The translations under genes and the position numbers were made by a program. The notes beneath the pieces are model-generated. The model saw nothing but the letters and a program-made list of their open reading frames with translations, made no database searches and was not told the origin of the DNA. Of a stretch of DNA of 64,000 nucleotides, positions 54,059 through 63,407 are shown one piece after another. This DNA comes from Aquimarina sp040786285 (GTDB lineage: Bacteria; Bacteroidota; Bacteroidia; Flavobacteriales; Flavobacteriaceae), in contig NZ_JBFMKQ010000005.1 in NCBI RefSeq assembly GCF_040786285.1, forward strand, positions 260,449-324,448, written 5' to 3'. The first letter of the stretch is position 1, and every line of letters begins with the position of its first letter.

Positions 54059-55903
54059 TTAAGCCGCAGTAAAACTCAAAAGTACTTCTGTGCCGGTGGT
54101 TGAAGAACTAATGGCAATATTTCCGTTAAAGTTCTTAGATGTCTTATTGAGATTTTTTAATTGCTCTTTTATAATTCCCATACTCATGGACTTGTGTAGT
54201 TTTTTAGAGTTTTCCTTTTCGTCACCAAAACCTTTACCGTTATCAGTAATAGACACAAATAATGTATTATTTTTTTTAAAGTATTTTACTCTTATGCAGC
54301 CTTCGTTAATATTTTTTATGCCATGAAGTACAGCATTTTCTACAAAAGGTTGGGTTATAAGGGATGGTAACCTATCAAAATCCTCATCAACAGTCTCCTC
54401 AACATCTATTGTGTACGAAAAGCTGTCGTTATAAGTTAGTTGTTGTAAATTAAGATAGGCTTCTAAAGCAAGTTTATCATCTTCGATACTTATAAAATCA
54501 TCATTTGATTTTTCTAGTATCATTCGTATTAACTTAGAATAGCTAGCCAAATATGAACTCGATTTTTCTTTATCATTTTGGTAGATAAAATTTTGAATGC
54601 TTTGTAATGCATTAAACAAAAAATGAGGGTTAAGTTGCATTTTTCTTACTTTTTGCTGTAATAAAACGGTATCTAATTGTTGTTTGGTTTTGTAATTCTT
54701 GAATCCAAAATAGCCTAGGATTATAAATAACAAACCAAATGCAAACAAAACCATCAAAAGGTATTTCTGTTGAGAAATTGTAAGTGCCTGTAGTTCGTTT
54801 TTGGTGTCTAAAATATCGATTTGTTGTTGTTTCTTTTCAGACTCAAATTTTTCGGTTAGTTCTGCTACTTTTTCCTTTTGTTGTGCGTTAGTAATAGAGT
54901 CTTTAAGGATGTCTTTAAGATCTGCATAATGCATTGCTTTTTTATAATCCTTTAAACCAATATGTGAATCTTTAAGATTGTTATAAATGTAAGATTTTAG
55001 TAGTCCTTTAGCTCCCGGAAGAGCACTATCAAGATAGATAATAGCATTACGATACTCTTCTTTTTTGAGATAAGAATATCCTAGGTTATTGTATGTAAGT
55101 CCTATCGTATATAGACTATTAAGTTCTTTTTTGAATTTAATAGCTTTTTTACCATATAGAATAGCTTTATTGTATTCTGCTCCTTCTTCTGCGTAATAAT
55201 TGGACAAATTACTGTAGATAACCGAAAGGACACGTTTTGAATCGTGTTTTTTGGCCAATTGCTCAGCTTTACTTGCACTTTTTAAATATTTTTTAAACAA
55301 CTTTTGATTGTAATATATAGAGCTTAAGTTTACTAAAATTTGCAATCGTATAGATTCATTAAAATCACTTAGTGGAAGTGCTTTTTCAAGATAATTTACT
55401 GCTTTATCATAATATTTCAGACTAGCATTAATAGATCCGATATTGGTGTATGAGTTTACCAATAATTTTCGATTACCAGCATTTTCAAGAATTTCTACAG
55501 CTTTAAGATATAAGTTTAAGGCTTTTTCAAAATCTTGTTTGTAATACTGAATCGTTCCTAAATTATGCCAAGTCTGCCCTTCAATATGTTTCGGAAGTAC
55601 TTTTTCTAAATTATTCTGGAGTAGCGAATCGGCTTTAGAAAATTCTTTCTTAAAAATAAGAATACTGCTTTTTTGCAAATGTGATTTTGCCAAAAGGGTA
55701 TCATTAGAAATTGATTTAGAAAGGAGCAAGGCTTTATCAATATAAAACAGAGAACTATCTATGTTTTTATGCAAGAATTCTTTTGAGAGTAATAAATCTT
55801 GTTCTATTTCTTTAGTATCATTAGAAGTTGATTGTGCAAATACCCCGTATGAACTACTAATACATATACCTATAACTATAACAATTGTATAGAAGATTCT
55901 CAT
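54059..55903 (-). CDS. TPR-containing LytS-type histidine kinase
   Basis: This 614-residue sensor has a signal peptide (1-23), a long periplasmic TPR region (~35-350) and a coiled segment. A membrane helix (~378-400, YLLMVLFAFGLLFIILGYFGF) precedes the His_kinase domain: KMQLNPHFLFNALQSIQNF carries the phosphoacceptor histidine, and PFVENAVLHGIKN and DNGKGFG carry the ATP-binding side. It lies 20 bp upstream of its LytTR regulator and 10 bp downstream of the carboxylase gene. Confidence 0.93.
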   Translation of the reverse strand: MRIFYTIVIVIGICISSSYGVFAQSTSNDTKEIEQDLLLSKEFLHKNIDSSLFYIDKALLLSKSISNDTLLAKSHLQKSSILIFKKEFSKADSLLQNNLEKVLPKHIEGQTWHNLGTIQYYKQDFEKALNLYLKAVEILENAGNRKLLVNSYTNIGSINASLKYYDKAVNYLEKALPLSDFNESIRLQILVNLSSIYYNQKLFKKYLKSASKAEQLAKKHDSKRVLSVIYSNLSNYYAEEGAEYNKAILYGKKAIKFKKELNSLYTIGLTYNNLGYSYLKKEEYRNAIIYLDSALPGAKGLLKSYIYNNLKDSHIGLKDYKKAMHYADLKDILKDSITNAQQKEKVAELTEKFESEKKQQQIDILDTKNELQALTISQQKYLLMVLFAFGLLFIILGYFGFKNYKTKQQLDTVLLQQKVRKMQLNPHFLFNALQSIQNFIYQNDKEKSSSYLASYSKLIRMILEKSNDDFISIEDDKLALEAYLNLQQLTYNDSFSYTIDVEETVDEDFDRLPSLITQPFVENAVLHGIKNINEGCIRVKYFKKNNTLFVSITDNGKGFGDEKENSKKLHKSMSMGIIKEQLKNLNKTSKNFNGNIAISSSTTGTEVLLSFTAA

Positions 55904-55913
55904 CTAATCAACT

Positions 55914-57542
55914 TTAAGCCTGGATTACCCCTAAATTAAATTTCTTTTCGATAGGAGCGTGGTTTGCAGCTTCGATACCCATAGAAATAACTTTTCGAGT
56001 GTCTAGAGGATCAATAATGCCATCTGTCCATATACGTGCAGCAGCATAATATGGCGATATTTGTCGGTCATATCTCGCTTTAATTTTATCGTACAATGCT
56101 TTTTCATCTTCCTCGGATAATGCTTCTCCTTTTTTCTTTAGAGATGCAGTCTCTATTTGTAGTAAAACTTTGGCGGCTTGTGCACCTCCCATTACCGCTA
56201 ATTCTGCACTCGGCCATGCATAAATAAGCCTTGGATCATACGCTTTGCCGCACATAGCATAATTACCCGCACCATACGAATTACCTATAACTATTGTGAA
56301 TTTAGGTACCACACTATTACTAACAGCATTTACCATTTTAGCACCATCTTTAATGATACCGCCATGTTCGCTCTTACTGCCCACCATAAAACCGGTTACA
56401 TCTTGTAAAAACACAAGTGGTATTTTCTTTTGATTACAATTAGCTATAAATCGGGTTGCTTTATCTGCAGAATCCGAATAGATTACTCCACCAAACTGCA
56501 TTTCACCTTTTTTAGTTTTTACAATTTTACGTTGATTGGCAACAATACCAACTGCCCAACCATCAATGCGAGCATATCCGGTAATAATACTTTGCCCATA
56601 ACCGGCTTTATATTCTTCAAAATCAGAACCATCAACCATACGGCTAATGATTTCCATCATGTCGTATTGTTCGTTCCTGGCTTTTGGTAATATGCCATAT
56701 ATTTCTTGAGGATTATCTTTGGGTTTAACAGACTTAACACGATTAAATCCTGCCTTGTCAAAATCACCAATTTTTGACATGATATTTTTGATAGTGTCTA
56801 ATGCATCTGCATCATCTTTGGCCTTATAATCTGTAACTCCTGATATTTCACAATGTGTGGTTGCTCCACCTAAAGTTTCATTATCAATAGTTTCACCAAT
56901 AGCAGCTTTTACAAGGTAGCTTCCTGCCAGAAAAATACTTCCTGTTTTATCAACAATTAAGGCCTCATCGCTCATGATGGGTAAGTAAGCCCCGCCAGCT
57001 ACACAACTACCCATTACCGCAGATATTTGAGTAATTCCCATGCTACTCATTACAGCATTATTACGAAATATTCTTCCAAAGTGCTCTTTATCCGGAAAAA
57101 TTTCATCTTGCATAGGCAGATATACTCCCGCACTATCAACCAGATAGATGATAGGTAATTTGTTTTCGATAGATAATTCCTGCGCCCTTAGATTCTTTTT
57201 TCCAGTAATAGGAAACCAGGCTCCGGCCTTTACAGTAGCATCATTGGCTACAACAATACATTGCTTGCCACTTACATAACCAATTTTCACAACGACCCCA
57301 CCACTAGGACAACCGCCATGTTCTTTATACATATCCTCACCTGCAAATGCACCAATTTCGATAGATTTTGAATCTTTATCTAATAAGTAAGCAATACGCT
57401 CCCTGGCAGTCATTTTACCTTTGGCATGAAGTTTTTCAATTCGCTTTTCGCCTCCTCCTAATCTAACTTTTGCTAGTTTCTGCTTCAATTCAGATACTAA
57501 GAGTTTATTATGATCTTCGTTTTTATTGAAGTTTATATCCAT
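55914..57542 (-). CDS. Acyl-CoA carboxylase beta (carboxyltransferase) subunit
   Basis: This protein of 542 residues starts at the ATG at 57542 (MDINFNKNEDHNK); the GTG-initiated extension is unlikely. It is a biotin-dependent carboxyltransferase with an N-terminal crotonase-like half (GGEKRIEKLHAKGKMTARER, GGCPSGGVVVKIG, YLPIMSDEALI) and a C-terminal half (GGVIYSDSADKATRFI, PKFTIVIGNSYGAGNYAM). It most resembles the methylcrotonyl-CoA carboxylase beta subunit of leucine degradation. The biotinylated alpha subunit is not in the window. It lies 10 bp upstream of the TPR-LytS gene, so the three genes are probably one unit. Confidence 0.9.
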   Translation of the reverse strand: MDINFNKNEDHNKLLVSELKQKLAKVRLGGGEKRIEKLHAKGKMTARERIAYLLDKDSKSIEIGAFAGEDMYKEHGGCPSGGVVVKIGYVSGKQCIVVANDATVKAGAWFPITGKKNLRAQELSIENKLPIIYLVDSAGVYLPMQDEIFPDKEHFGRIFRNNAVMSSMGITQISAVMGSCVAGGAYLPIMSDEALIVDKTGSIFLAGSYLVKAAIGETIDNETLGGATTHCEISGVTDYKAKDDADALDTIKNIMSKIGDFDKAGFNRVKSVKPKDNPQEIYGILPKARNEQYDMMEIISRMVDGSDFEEYKAGYGQSIITGYARIDGWAVGIVANQRKIVKTKKGEMQFGGVIYSDSADKATRFIANCNQKKIPLVFLQDVTGFMVGSKSEHGGIIKDGAKMVNAVSNSVVPKFTIVIGNSYGAGNYAMCGKAYDPRLIYAWPSAELAVMGGAQAAKVLLQIETASLKKKGEALSEEDEKALYDKIKARYDRQISPYYAAARIWTDGIIDPLDTRKVISMGIEAANHAPIEKKFNLGVIQA

Positions 57543-57590
57543 TTGTGTGTGATTGTGTGTATTGTTTGCACGAAAATACAAAAAACACAC

Positions 57591-57942
57591 AGTTTTTTGA
57601 ATGATAAGAATCTATTTTAAACGCTGATCTGAATATGTTTTCAAAATATTGTTTTATTTATTGTTTAATAATTTGATTATTAGTTTATTAGTTGTTTATT
57701 TTGATGGGGCATTAGTCTATCGAGAGGTATTTGAGATTATTTTAGGCTTAAAAAACAAAGTCAATTTGCATAGGCATATCTGTTTTTTAACGAAAAGTTA
57801 ATTTTTAAATAACTGTAAAACAATTGATAAGCTATTTTTGCATCTTAAGAACTCTGTAAAATCCTATTTTTTGGTGATAAAATGCCGATATTTGCATTCG
57901 ATTATGTTTAAAAACATAACTAACCGTACTAAATAACAATTT
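57591..57942. other. Gene-poor gap with a -7 box
   Basis: This 352-bp stretch is AT-rich with no convincing open frame. TATTTTTG at 57833-57840 is a good plus-strand -7 box and could serve the small membrane protein at 57943, though a TTG at ideal spacing is missing. I see no hairpin, repeat or RNA signature. Confidence 0.5.
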
Positions 57943-58125
57943 ATGGGAATGAATAAAAATACTGTGTTGGCTTGGGCTACATTTATAATGATCCTTGCAG
58001 GATTAGGACTGATCGCTTTAGGAGCATTTAGGTATAGAGATGTTTCAGGTTGGGGATTTGCTGCTGTTGGATTAGGGTTTCTAGCAAATGCATGGGTATT
58101 TAATGCTTTAAAAGGAAGAGTATAA
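57943..58125 (+). CDS. Small membrane protein, CAL67264-like
   Basis: The product is 60 residues: two hydrophobic segments (WATFIMILAGLGLIALGAF and WGFAAVGLGFLANAWVFNAL) and a basic loop in between. It resembles the small membrane family named CAL67264 in flavobacteria. It lies 46 bp upstream of ettA in the same direction. Function unknown. Confidence 0.7.
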   Translation: MGMNKNTVLAWATFIMILAGLGLIALGAFRYRDVSGWGFAAVGLGFLANAWVFNALKGRV

Positions 58126-58171
58126 TCTCTTTATAATTAAGAATATCTTTAAAATAATAATATAGGGGCTT

Positions 58172-59863
58172 ATGTCTGATGATAAAAAAGTTATCTTTTC
58201 AATGTCTGGAGTTAGCAAAACATACAAAAGTGCTAATACTCCAGTGCTTAAAAACATTTATTTAAGCTTTTTCTATGGAGCTAAAATAGGAATCCTTGGT
58301 CTCAATGGTTCTGGTAAATCTACTCTGCTTAAAATCATAGCAGGAATAGATAAAAACTACCAGGGTGATGTTGTATTTGCACCCGGATATTCTGTAGGTT
58401 TTTTAGAACAAGAACCGCAATTGGATCCAGAAAAAACAGTATTAGAAGTTGTTAAAGAAGGGGTAGCAGAGACTGTTGCTATTTTGGATGAATACAATAA
58501 GATCAATGATATGTTTGGTCTGGAAGAGGTGTATAGCGATGCTGATAAAATGCAGAAGCTTATGGACAAGCAGGCAACCTTACAGGATCAGATTGACGCA
58601 AGTAATGCTTGGGAGTTAGATACCAAACTAGAAATAGCAATGGATGCGCTTAGAACACCTGATTCGGATAAAAAAATCGGAGTATTATCGGGAGGTGAGC
58701 GTAGAAGAGTAGCGTTATGCCGTCTTTTATTACAGGAGCCGGATGTATTACTATTAGATGAGCCCACTAACCATTTAGATGCAGAATCTGTACACTGGTT
58801 AGAGCATCATTTGGCACAATACAAAGGAACTGTTATTGCTGTAACGCACGATAGATATTTCTTAGATAATGTTGCGGGTTGGATTCTAGAGTTGGATAGA
58901 GGAGAAGGGATCCCTTGGAAAGGAAACTATTCTTCTTGGTTGGACCAAAAATCTAAGCGATTAGCACAAGAAAGCAAATCAGCCTCTAAACGTCAAAAAA
59001 CTTTAGAACGAGAGTTAGAATGGGTGCGCCAAGGAGCCAAAGGAAGGCAAACTAAACAAAAAGCACGTTTAAAGAATTATGATAAACTAATGAGTCAGGA
59101 TCAAAAACAGCTTGACGAAAAATTAGAAATTTATATTCCAAACGGACCACGTCTGGGTACTAATGTATTGGAAGCATCGGGGATTAGCAAAGCCTATGGA
59201 GATAAGCTTCTGTATGAAGATCTTAACTTTAACCTTCCTCAAGCTGGAATTGTAGGGATTATTGGTCCTAATGGAGCAGGAAAAACTACAATCTTTAAAA
59301 TGATTATGGGAGAAGAAACTCCGGATAAGGGAAGTTTTTCTGTTGGAGAAACAGCCAAAATCGCTTACGTTGACCAGGCACATTCTAATATAGACCCAGA
59401 TAAGTCTATTTGGCAAAACTTTAGCGATGAGCAAGATTTGGTGATGATGGGAGGTAAAGAAGTTAATTCTAGAGCATATCTAAGTCGTTTTAATTTTGGA
59501 GGAAGCGAACAAAACAAAAAGGTATCTACACTTTCTGGAGGTGAACGAAACCGTTTACACCTGGCCATGACTCTTAAAGAAGAAGGTAATGTATTACTTT
59601 TAGATGAGCCAACTAATGATCTAGATGTCAATACGTTAAGAGCTCTAGAAGAAGGTCTCGAGAATTTTGCAGGATGCGCAGTAGTGATCTCTCACGACCG
59701 CTGGTTCCTGGATCGTATTTGTACGCACATCTTGGCGTTCGAAGGAGACTCACAAGTGTATTTCTTTGAAGGGAGTTTCTCTGACTATGAAGAAAATAAG
59801 AAGAAACGTTTGGGTGGTGATTTAATGCCAAAACGTATTAAATATAAGAAGTTAGTTAGATAG
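58172..59863 (+). CDS. ettA: Energy-dependent translational throttle protein
   Basis: This 563-residue ABC-F protein binds the ribosomal E site and gates the first steps of translation according to ATP level. It has two ABC halves, each with Walker A (GLNGSGKST, GPNGAGKTT), LSGGERRRVALCR and LSGGERNRLHLA signatures and Walker B (LLLDEPTNHLDA, LLLDEPTNDLDV). The basic inter-domain linker (~240-325) and terminal basic tail (PKRIKYKK) are intact. AGGGGC-like purines (58163-58168) may aid initiation. Confidence 0.94.
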   Translation: MSDDKKVIFSMSGVSKTYKSANTPVLKNIYLSFFYGAKIGILGLNGSGKSTLLKIIAGIDKNYQGDVVFAPGYSVGFLEQEPQLDPEKTVLEVVKEGVAETVAILDEYNKINDMFGLEEVYSDADKMQKLMDKQATLQDQIDASNAWELDTKLEIAMDALRTPDSDKKIGVLSGGERRRVALCRLLLQEPDVLLLDEPTNHLDAESVHWLEHHLAQYKGTVIAVTHDRYFLDNVAGWILELDRGEGIPWKGNYSSWLDQKSKRLAQESKSASKRQKTLERELEWVRQGAKGRQTKQKARLKNYDKLMSQDQKQLDEKLEIYIPNGPRLGTNVLEASGISKAYGDKLLYEDLNFNLPQAGIVGIIGPNGAGKTTIFKMIMGEETPDKGSFSVGETAKIAYVDQAHSNIDPDKSIWQNFSDEQDLVMMGGKEVNSRAYLSRFNFGGSEQNKKVSTLSGGERNRLHLAMTLKEEGNVLLLDEPTNDLDVNTLRALEEGLENFAGCAVVISHDRWFLDRICTHILAFEGDSQVYFFEGSFSDYEENKKKRLGGDLMPKRIKYKKLVR

Positions 59864-59972
59864 TAATTTGTGAGTGAGTGCTAGAGGACGCTTCGTTGCG
59901 AGAGGTGAGGTGTTGGTACAGTTAAAACGTTCTCAAATACTCAACAACTTGCAGACTCAAAAACTAGTATAA

Positions 59973-60665
59973 ATGCCATTAAAAAAGATCAAGGTTATCG
60001 CATTTGATGCAGATGATACGCTATGGGTAAATGAAACCTTCTTTAGAAAAGCAGAAGATGAGTTTTGCGAGCTTTTAGAAGACTTTATGCCGAAAAATGA
60101 GGCTAATACGCTTCTTTTTGATGTAGAAATGAAGAATTTACCTATATATGGGTACGGTATTAAACCATTTACACTTTCTTTAATTGAAGCGGCAATCAGT
60201 ATTTCTAACGGTAACATGAAGATTGATTTAGTGCAAAAGCTCATCGAAAAAGGTAAGCAGATGCTTCAGGAACCGATTGAATTGATAGATGGTATTGACG
60301 AAACATTAAACGAATTATCCCAAAGATATCGTTTAGTGATGGCTACCAAAGGAGATTTACTCGATCAAGAACGTAAACTCATTAAGTCAGGGTTAGAAAA
60401 ATACTTTCACCATATTGAAATTGTGTCTGATAAAACAGAAAAGCAATATAGTAAGCTTGTAAAACATCTTGATATTGCCAAAGAAGAGTTTCTTATGGTA
60501 GGTAACTCGTTAAAATCAGATGTTTTACCCGTTCTTAATATTGGAGCCCATGCCTTTCATATCCCTTTTCATACCACTTGGGCTCATGAAGTAGTTAATG
60601 GAGAGATTGATCATCCAAATTTTAGAAAATTTTCGAAAGCGATAGAACTTTTAGAAGTATTGTAA
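59973..60665 (+). CDS. HAD-family phosphatase
   Basis: This 230-residue hydrolase has motif I FDADDTLW (nucleophile Asp), motif II in VMATKGD and motif III/IV in LMVGNSLKSDVLP. A helical cap (residues ~20-95) indicates the type C1 HAD fold. The substrate is not predictable, but the family includes phosphoglycolate-type phosphatases. Its TAATG stop overlaps the next start by one base. Confidence 0.88.
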   Translation: MPLKKIKVIAFDADDTLWVNETFFRKAEDEFCELLEDFMPKNEANTLLFDVEMKNLPIYGYGIKPFTLSLIEAAISISNGNMKIDLVQKLIEKGKQMLQEPIELIDGIDETLNELSQRYRLVMATKGDLLDQERKLIKSGLEKYFHHIEIVSDKTEKQYSKLVKHLDIAKEEFLMVGNSLKSDVLPVLNIGAHAFHIPFHTTWAHEVVNGEIDHPNFRKFSKAIELLEVL

Positions 60666-61294
60666 TGCGAACCCAATTAGATCTTACAACTTGGAACAGA
60701 AAAGAGCATTTTGAGTTTTTTGGAAGTTTTGATGAACCTTTTTTTGGAATTACCAGTACGGTTGATTTTTCAAAGGGATATCAAAAGATTAAAGATCTGG
60801 GTTATCCTTATTTTCTGTTTTACTTGCATAAATCATTACAAGCCGCTAATGCTGTTGAAGCTTTTAGATATCGTATAGAAGATGATCAAATATTTGTATA
60901 TGATGAAATTCATGCATCACCAACTATAGGTAGAGAAGATCATACCTTTGGTTTTTCATTTATGGAATTTAATAAAGATTTTGAAACGTTTGTTTCAGAA
61001 GCTAAAAAAGAGATCGAAGAGGTTACCAATAGTACAGGTTTGCGCCATACAGATAATGCCAAACGTGTTGATACTATTCATTACTCATCAATACCATGGT
61101 ATAACTTTACTGGGATAACACATGCCCGGCATTTTCAGTTTGTAGATAGTGTTCCCAAAATTTCCTTTGGCAAATACACTAAAGAAAATGGCAAATTAAA
61201 CTTACCCGTGTCCATTAATGTGCATCATGGATTGGCAGATGGATATCATGTAGGTCAATATCTCGAGGAATTTCAGAGATTACTTAATGAATAG
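60665..61294 (+). CDS. Chloramphenicol acetyltransferase-like protein
   Basis: This 209-residue cytosolic protein has the CAT fold, with the active-site NVHHGLADGYHVGQYL in place of HHxxxDGxHxG near the C-terminus; the catalytic histidine and aspartate are present. The N-terminal TTWNRKEHFEFF is typical. Such proteins outside resistance islands are usually housekeeping acyltransferases, so no drug resistance is claimed. It overlaps the HAD gene by one base. Confidence 0.85.
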   Translation: MRTQLDLTTWNRKEHFEFFGSFDEPFFGITSTVDFSKGYQKIKDLGYPYFLFYLHKSLQAANAVEAFRYRIEDDQIFVYDEIHASPTIGREDHTFGFSFMEFNKDFETFVSEAKKEIEEVTNSTGLRHTDNAKRVDTIHYSSIPWYNFTGITHARHFQFVDSVPKISFGKYTKENGKLNLPVSINVHHGLADGYHVGQYLEEFQRLLNE

Positions 61295-61300
61295 TACAGT

Positions 61301-61783
61301 ATGAGTGGAGAAGCAGGAGCAGGTAGAAGATCAACATATTTTCAAATATATTTTTCTTCTGGGATGACCATTAGCGTAGCTATGCCTCCAGATGTAGAAA
61401 ATAATCCACATTATATTTCTAATTACTTTAAAGAAGCCAGCATCCCGTTTGAAGATAAATTAAATGAGGTACTTCCAACATTGGATAAGATTGTTGAACA
61501 ATTAATACAAGAACAAGGTATTCCTATTATCGCTTTTGACCCTAAGGCAGACTATGTTCAGGGAGTAATTATTGAAGATACCGATGAACATAAAACAGAT
61601 CAATATACAGAGAGTCAAGTGAAAAATTGGTTTGCAAACTCAAAGAATCCGAAAGTATTTCTTAGTTTTTCATTTCCTACTAAGTCATTCTCTAAGATTA
61701 CGTTGTCTATTACGATAAATCAAAGAATATTACGCTCTCAACTCAATATGTTAGCCGACAAAATTGCACTTATTTTTGAATGA
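61301..61783 (+). CDS. Hypothetical protein, 160 residues
   Basis: This is a soluble protein with a mixed alpha/beta pattern: FQIYFSSGMTISVAMPPDVE, a central PIIAFDPKADYVQG region and a C-terminal LSFSFPTKSFSKITLSITIN. It lies 6 bp after the CAT-like gene, so it belongs to the same transcript. I recognise no family. Confidence 0.65.
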   Translation: MSGEAGAGRRSTYFQIYFSSGMTISVAMPPDVENNPHYISNYFKEASIPFEDKLNEVLPTLDKIVEQLIQEQGIPIIAFDPKADYVQGVIIEDTDEHKTDQYTESQVKNWFANSKNPKVFLSFSFPTKSFSKITLSITINQRILRSQLNMLADKIALIFE

Positions 61784-61865
61784 TCAGTATTCTAATTTTA
61801 ACTTTATTTTAAACCTTTTCAAACTTTTATGGTCTTAGAGATGTAGTAACATTAAAAACCATATT

Positions 61866-62408
61866 ATGAAAACGAATAAATTTTTTAGGGTAGTATTGAT
61901 TTTAGGAATAACAATTACTGGCTATGCACAAGAGCGAAGTGCCAAAGTGGTTAGTAATGCTAAAGGAGAAGAAGTACGAGTGGTTAAAGCTAAAGATACC
62001 CAAGGAAATAAAAAACTCTCTGTCGCTAAAAAAGACAACGATGGAAATGTTAAAAAAGCAGTCGGTGTAAACCAGGCAGATGGCGATAAATACAGGGCCG
62101 CTGGAGTGAATAAAGCTGATGGTACAAAGAAGAGGGCAGCCGGAGTGAATAAAGCTAATGGTACTAAGAAAAGAGGAGTAGGTGTTAAGCAGGCAGATGG
62201 GGATAAATATAGAGCCGGTGGAGTAAACAAACCTAGTGGAACTAAGAAAAGATCGGTTGGCGTTAAAAAGGCAGATGGAACTATAAAAAGAGCTTCTGCA
62301 GTAAAACGTACCAATGGTAATAAAAAGAGTAAAATAGTTAATGGTAATGCGAAACAAGCTAAGAAAGCTGGTAAAAAAGTCACTAAGAACAAGAAAAAAG
62401 AAAGATAA
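61866..62408 (+). CDS. Exported lysine-rich protein of ten 13-residue repeats
   Basis: The product is 180 residues. A signal peptide (FRVVLILGITITGYAQ) is followed by exact 13-residue repeats from residue 27 to 156, each with glycine at position 8 (G34, 47, 60, 73, 86, 99, 112, 125, 138, 151). A consensus unit is VGVNKADGTKKRA. The C-terminal 24 residues are almost only Lys, Asn, Ala and Gly. The mature protein is extremely basic and would bind nucleic acid or acidic polymers. I recognise no family, and the repeats rule out a globular enzyme. Confidence 0.85.
   Translation: MKTNKFFRVVLILGITITGYAQERSAKVVSNAKGEEVRVVKAKDTQGNKKLSVAKKDNDGNVKKAVGVNQADGDKYRAAGVNKADGTKKRAAGVNKANGTKKRGVGVKQADGDKYRAGGVNKPSGTKKRSVGVKKADGTIKRASAVKRTNGNKKSKIVNGNAKQAKKAGKKVTKNKKKER
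61944..62333 (+). repeat. Ten 39-bp in-frame repeats
   Basis: The repeat region encodes ten units of 13 residues at 39-bp spacing. The middle units (62061-62256) are closest to each other, and the first three and the last are more diverged. Confidence 0.8.
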
Positions 62409-62454
62409 AAAACTAAGATTTAATACCTCATAAATACAGAAGTTTTGGGAATCA

Positions 62455-63075
62455 TTAGTTTCCAGAACTTTTGTTTTCTCCTGCCGAGATATCATCTAGT
62501 TCTAGTGTCTCTCCGACTTTCAAATTATCTAAGTGAATATGACCAACTCTTACCCGTATTAGACGAAGTGTTGGATAACCAACAGCCGATGTCATTTTTC
62601 GTACTTGTCTAAATTTTCCTTCTTTTAATGTGATAGACACCCATCGAGTAGGACCATGTCTATCATCTCTTATTTTTCTGGATCTTTCGGGAAATTGAGG
62701 TGGGGTTTTTAGAATATACGCTTTACATGGAATAGTAGTGTATTTCTTTCCATCAAAACCAATCTCAACACCTTGTTGTATTTTTTTGATTGCCTCATTA
62801 GTGATATCACCATCTACTTGTGCGTAATATTCTTTTTCTATACCATTGCTACAAATATGATTACTGGTCTTACCATCTGTGGTTAGTAACAATAATCCTT
62901 CAGATTTTTCATCTAATCGTCCAATAGCCATCGTACCATTAGGAAAATCATATAATTCACCCAATAATTTCTTAGAATTTTGCTTTTGGCCATTATTTAC
63001 AAACTGGCTTAAATATCCATAAGGCTTGTATATCATAAAATGACGATGATGGGTATCTGCAGCATTGATTTTCAT
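62455..63075 (-). CDS. rRNA pseudouridine synthase, RluE-like
   Basis: This 206-residue enzyme of the RsuA/RluE type has MIYKPYGYLSQF near the start, the catalytic aspartate in GRLDEKSEGLLLLTTDG, and KEYYAQVDG, RWVSITLKEGKFRQVRKM and RLIRVRVG in the C-terminal half. The N-terminal S4 domain is missing, as in RluE, which modifies 23S rRNA. The exact target base cannot be inferred. Confidence 0.87.
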   Translation of the reverse strand: MKINAADTHHRHFMIYKPYGYLSQFVNNGQKQNSKKLLGELYDFPNGTMAIGRLDEKSEGLLLLTTDGKTSNHICSNGIEKEYYAQVDGDITNEAIKKIQQGVEIGFDGKKYTTIPCKAYILKTPPQFPERSRKIRDDRHGPTRWVSITLKEGKFRQVRKMTSAVGYPTLRLIRVRVGHIHLDNLKVGETLELDDISAGENKSSGN

Positions 63076-63407
63076 TCAAAATATATTTAGGGCAACTATG
63101 TGCATCTGAATTTTATGTATGCGAAATTACGGATTTAGTTGATTTACCAGCATATTTATTGTATAATGATTAATTAACTAAAGAGTTTTTCAAAATTGGA
63201 ATGGAACACGTACCTTTGTAAAGATTTCGATATACATTTATATTAGTTTTGTATATATTGAAATTAGTTATTGCAACGACTGAGTTAATTATTCGGTAAA
63301 TCAATCTTAGAAATTGTCATTTTCCAATTATTTGTTTAGTATTTCGATGACAAGACCTTTATCTAAAAGGTTAAATTAGGTTTAATAAAAAAATAGCGGA
63401 AAAGCGA
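63076..63407. other. Long leader region of the cold-shock gene
   Basis: This 332-bp stretch has no convincing ORF. TACCTTTG at 63211-63218 is a good plus-strand -7 box, giving a ~185-nt 5' leader. Cold-shock genes often have such structured leaders. Confidence 0.5.
63211..63218 (+). promoter_or_regulatory. -7 box for the cold-shock gene
   Basis: TACCTTTG matches TAnnTTTG; the expected TTG at -33 is not clear. The start codon is 190 bp downstream. Confidence 0.5.

Noticed and set aside
59873..59912. GC-richer GACGCTTCGTTGCGAG stretch between ettA and the HAD gene
   Set aside because: It looks like a short degenerate repeat or hairpin, but it is too small and isolated to support a call.
61902..62495. 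Minus-strand ORFs opposite the repeat protein
   Set aside because: They are antisense to a strongly periodic gene and have biased composition (Ser/Phe/Leu-rich) typical of shadows.
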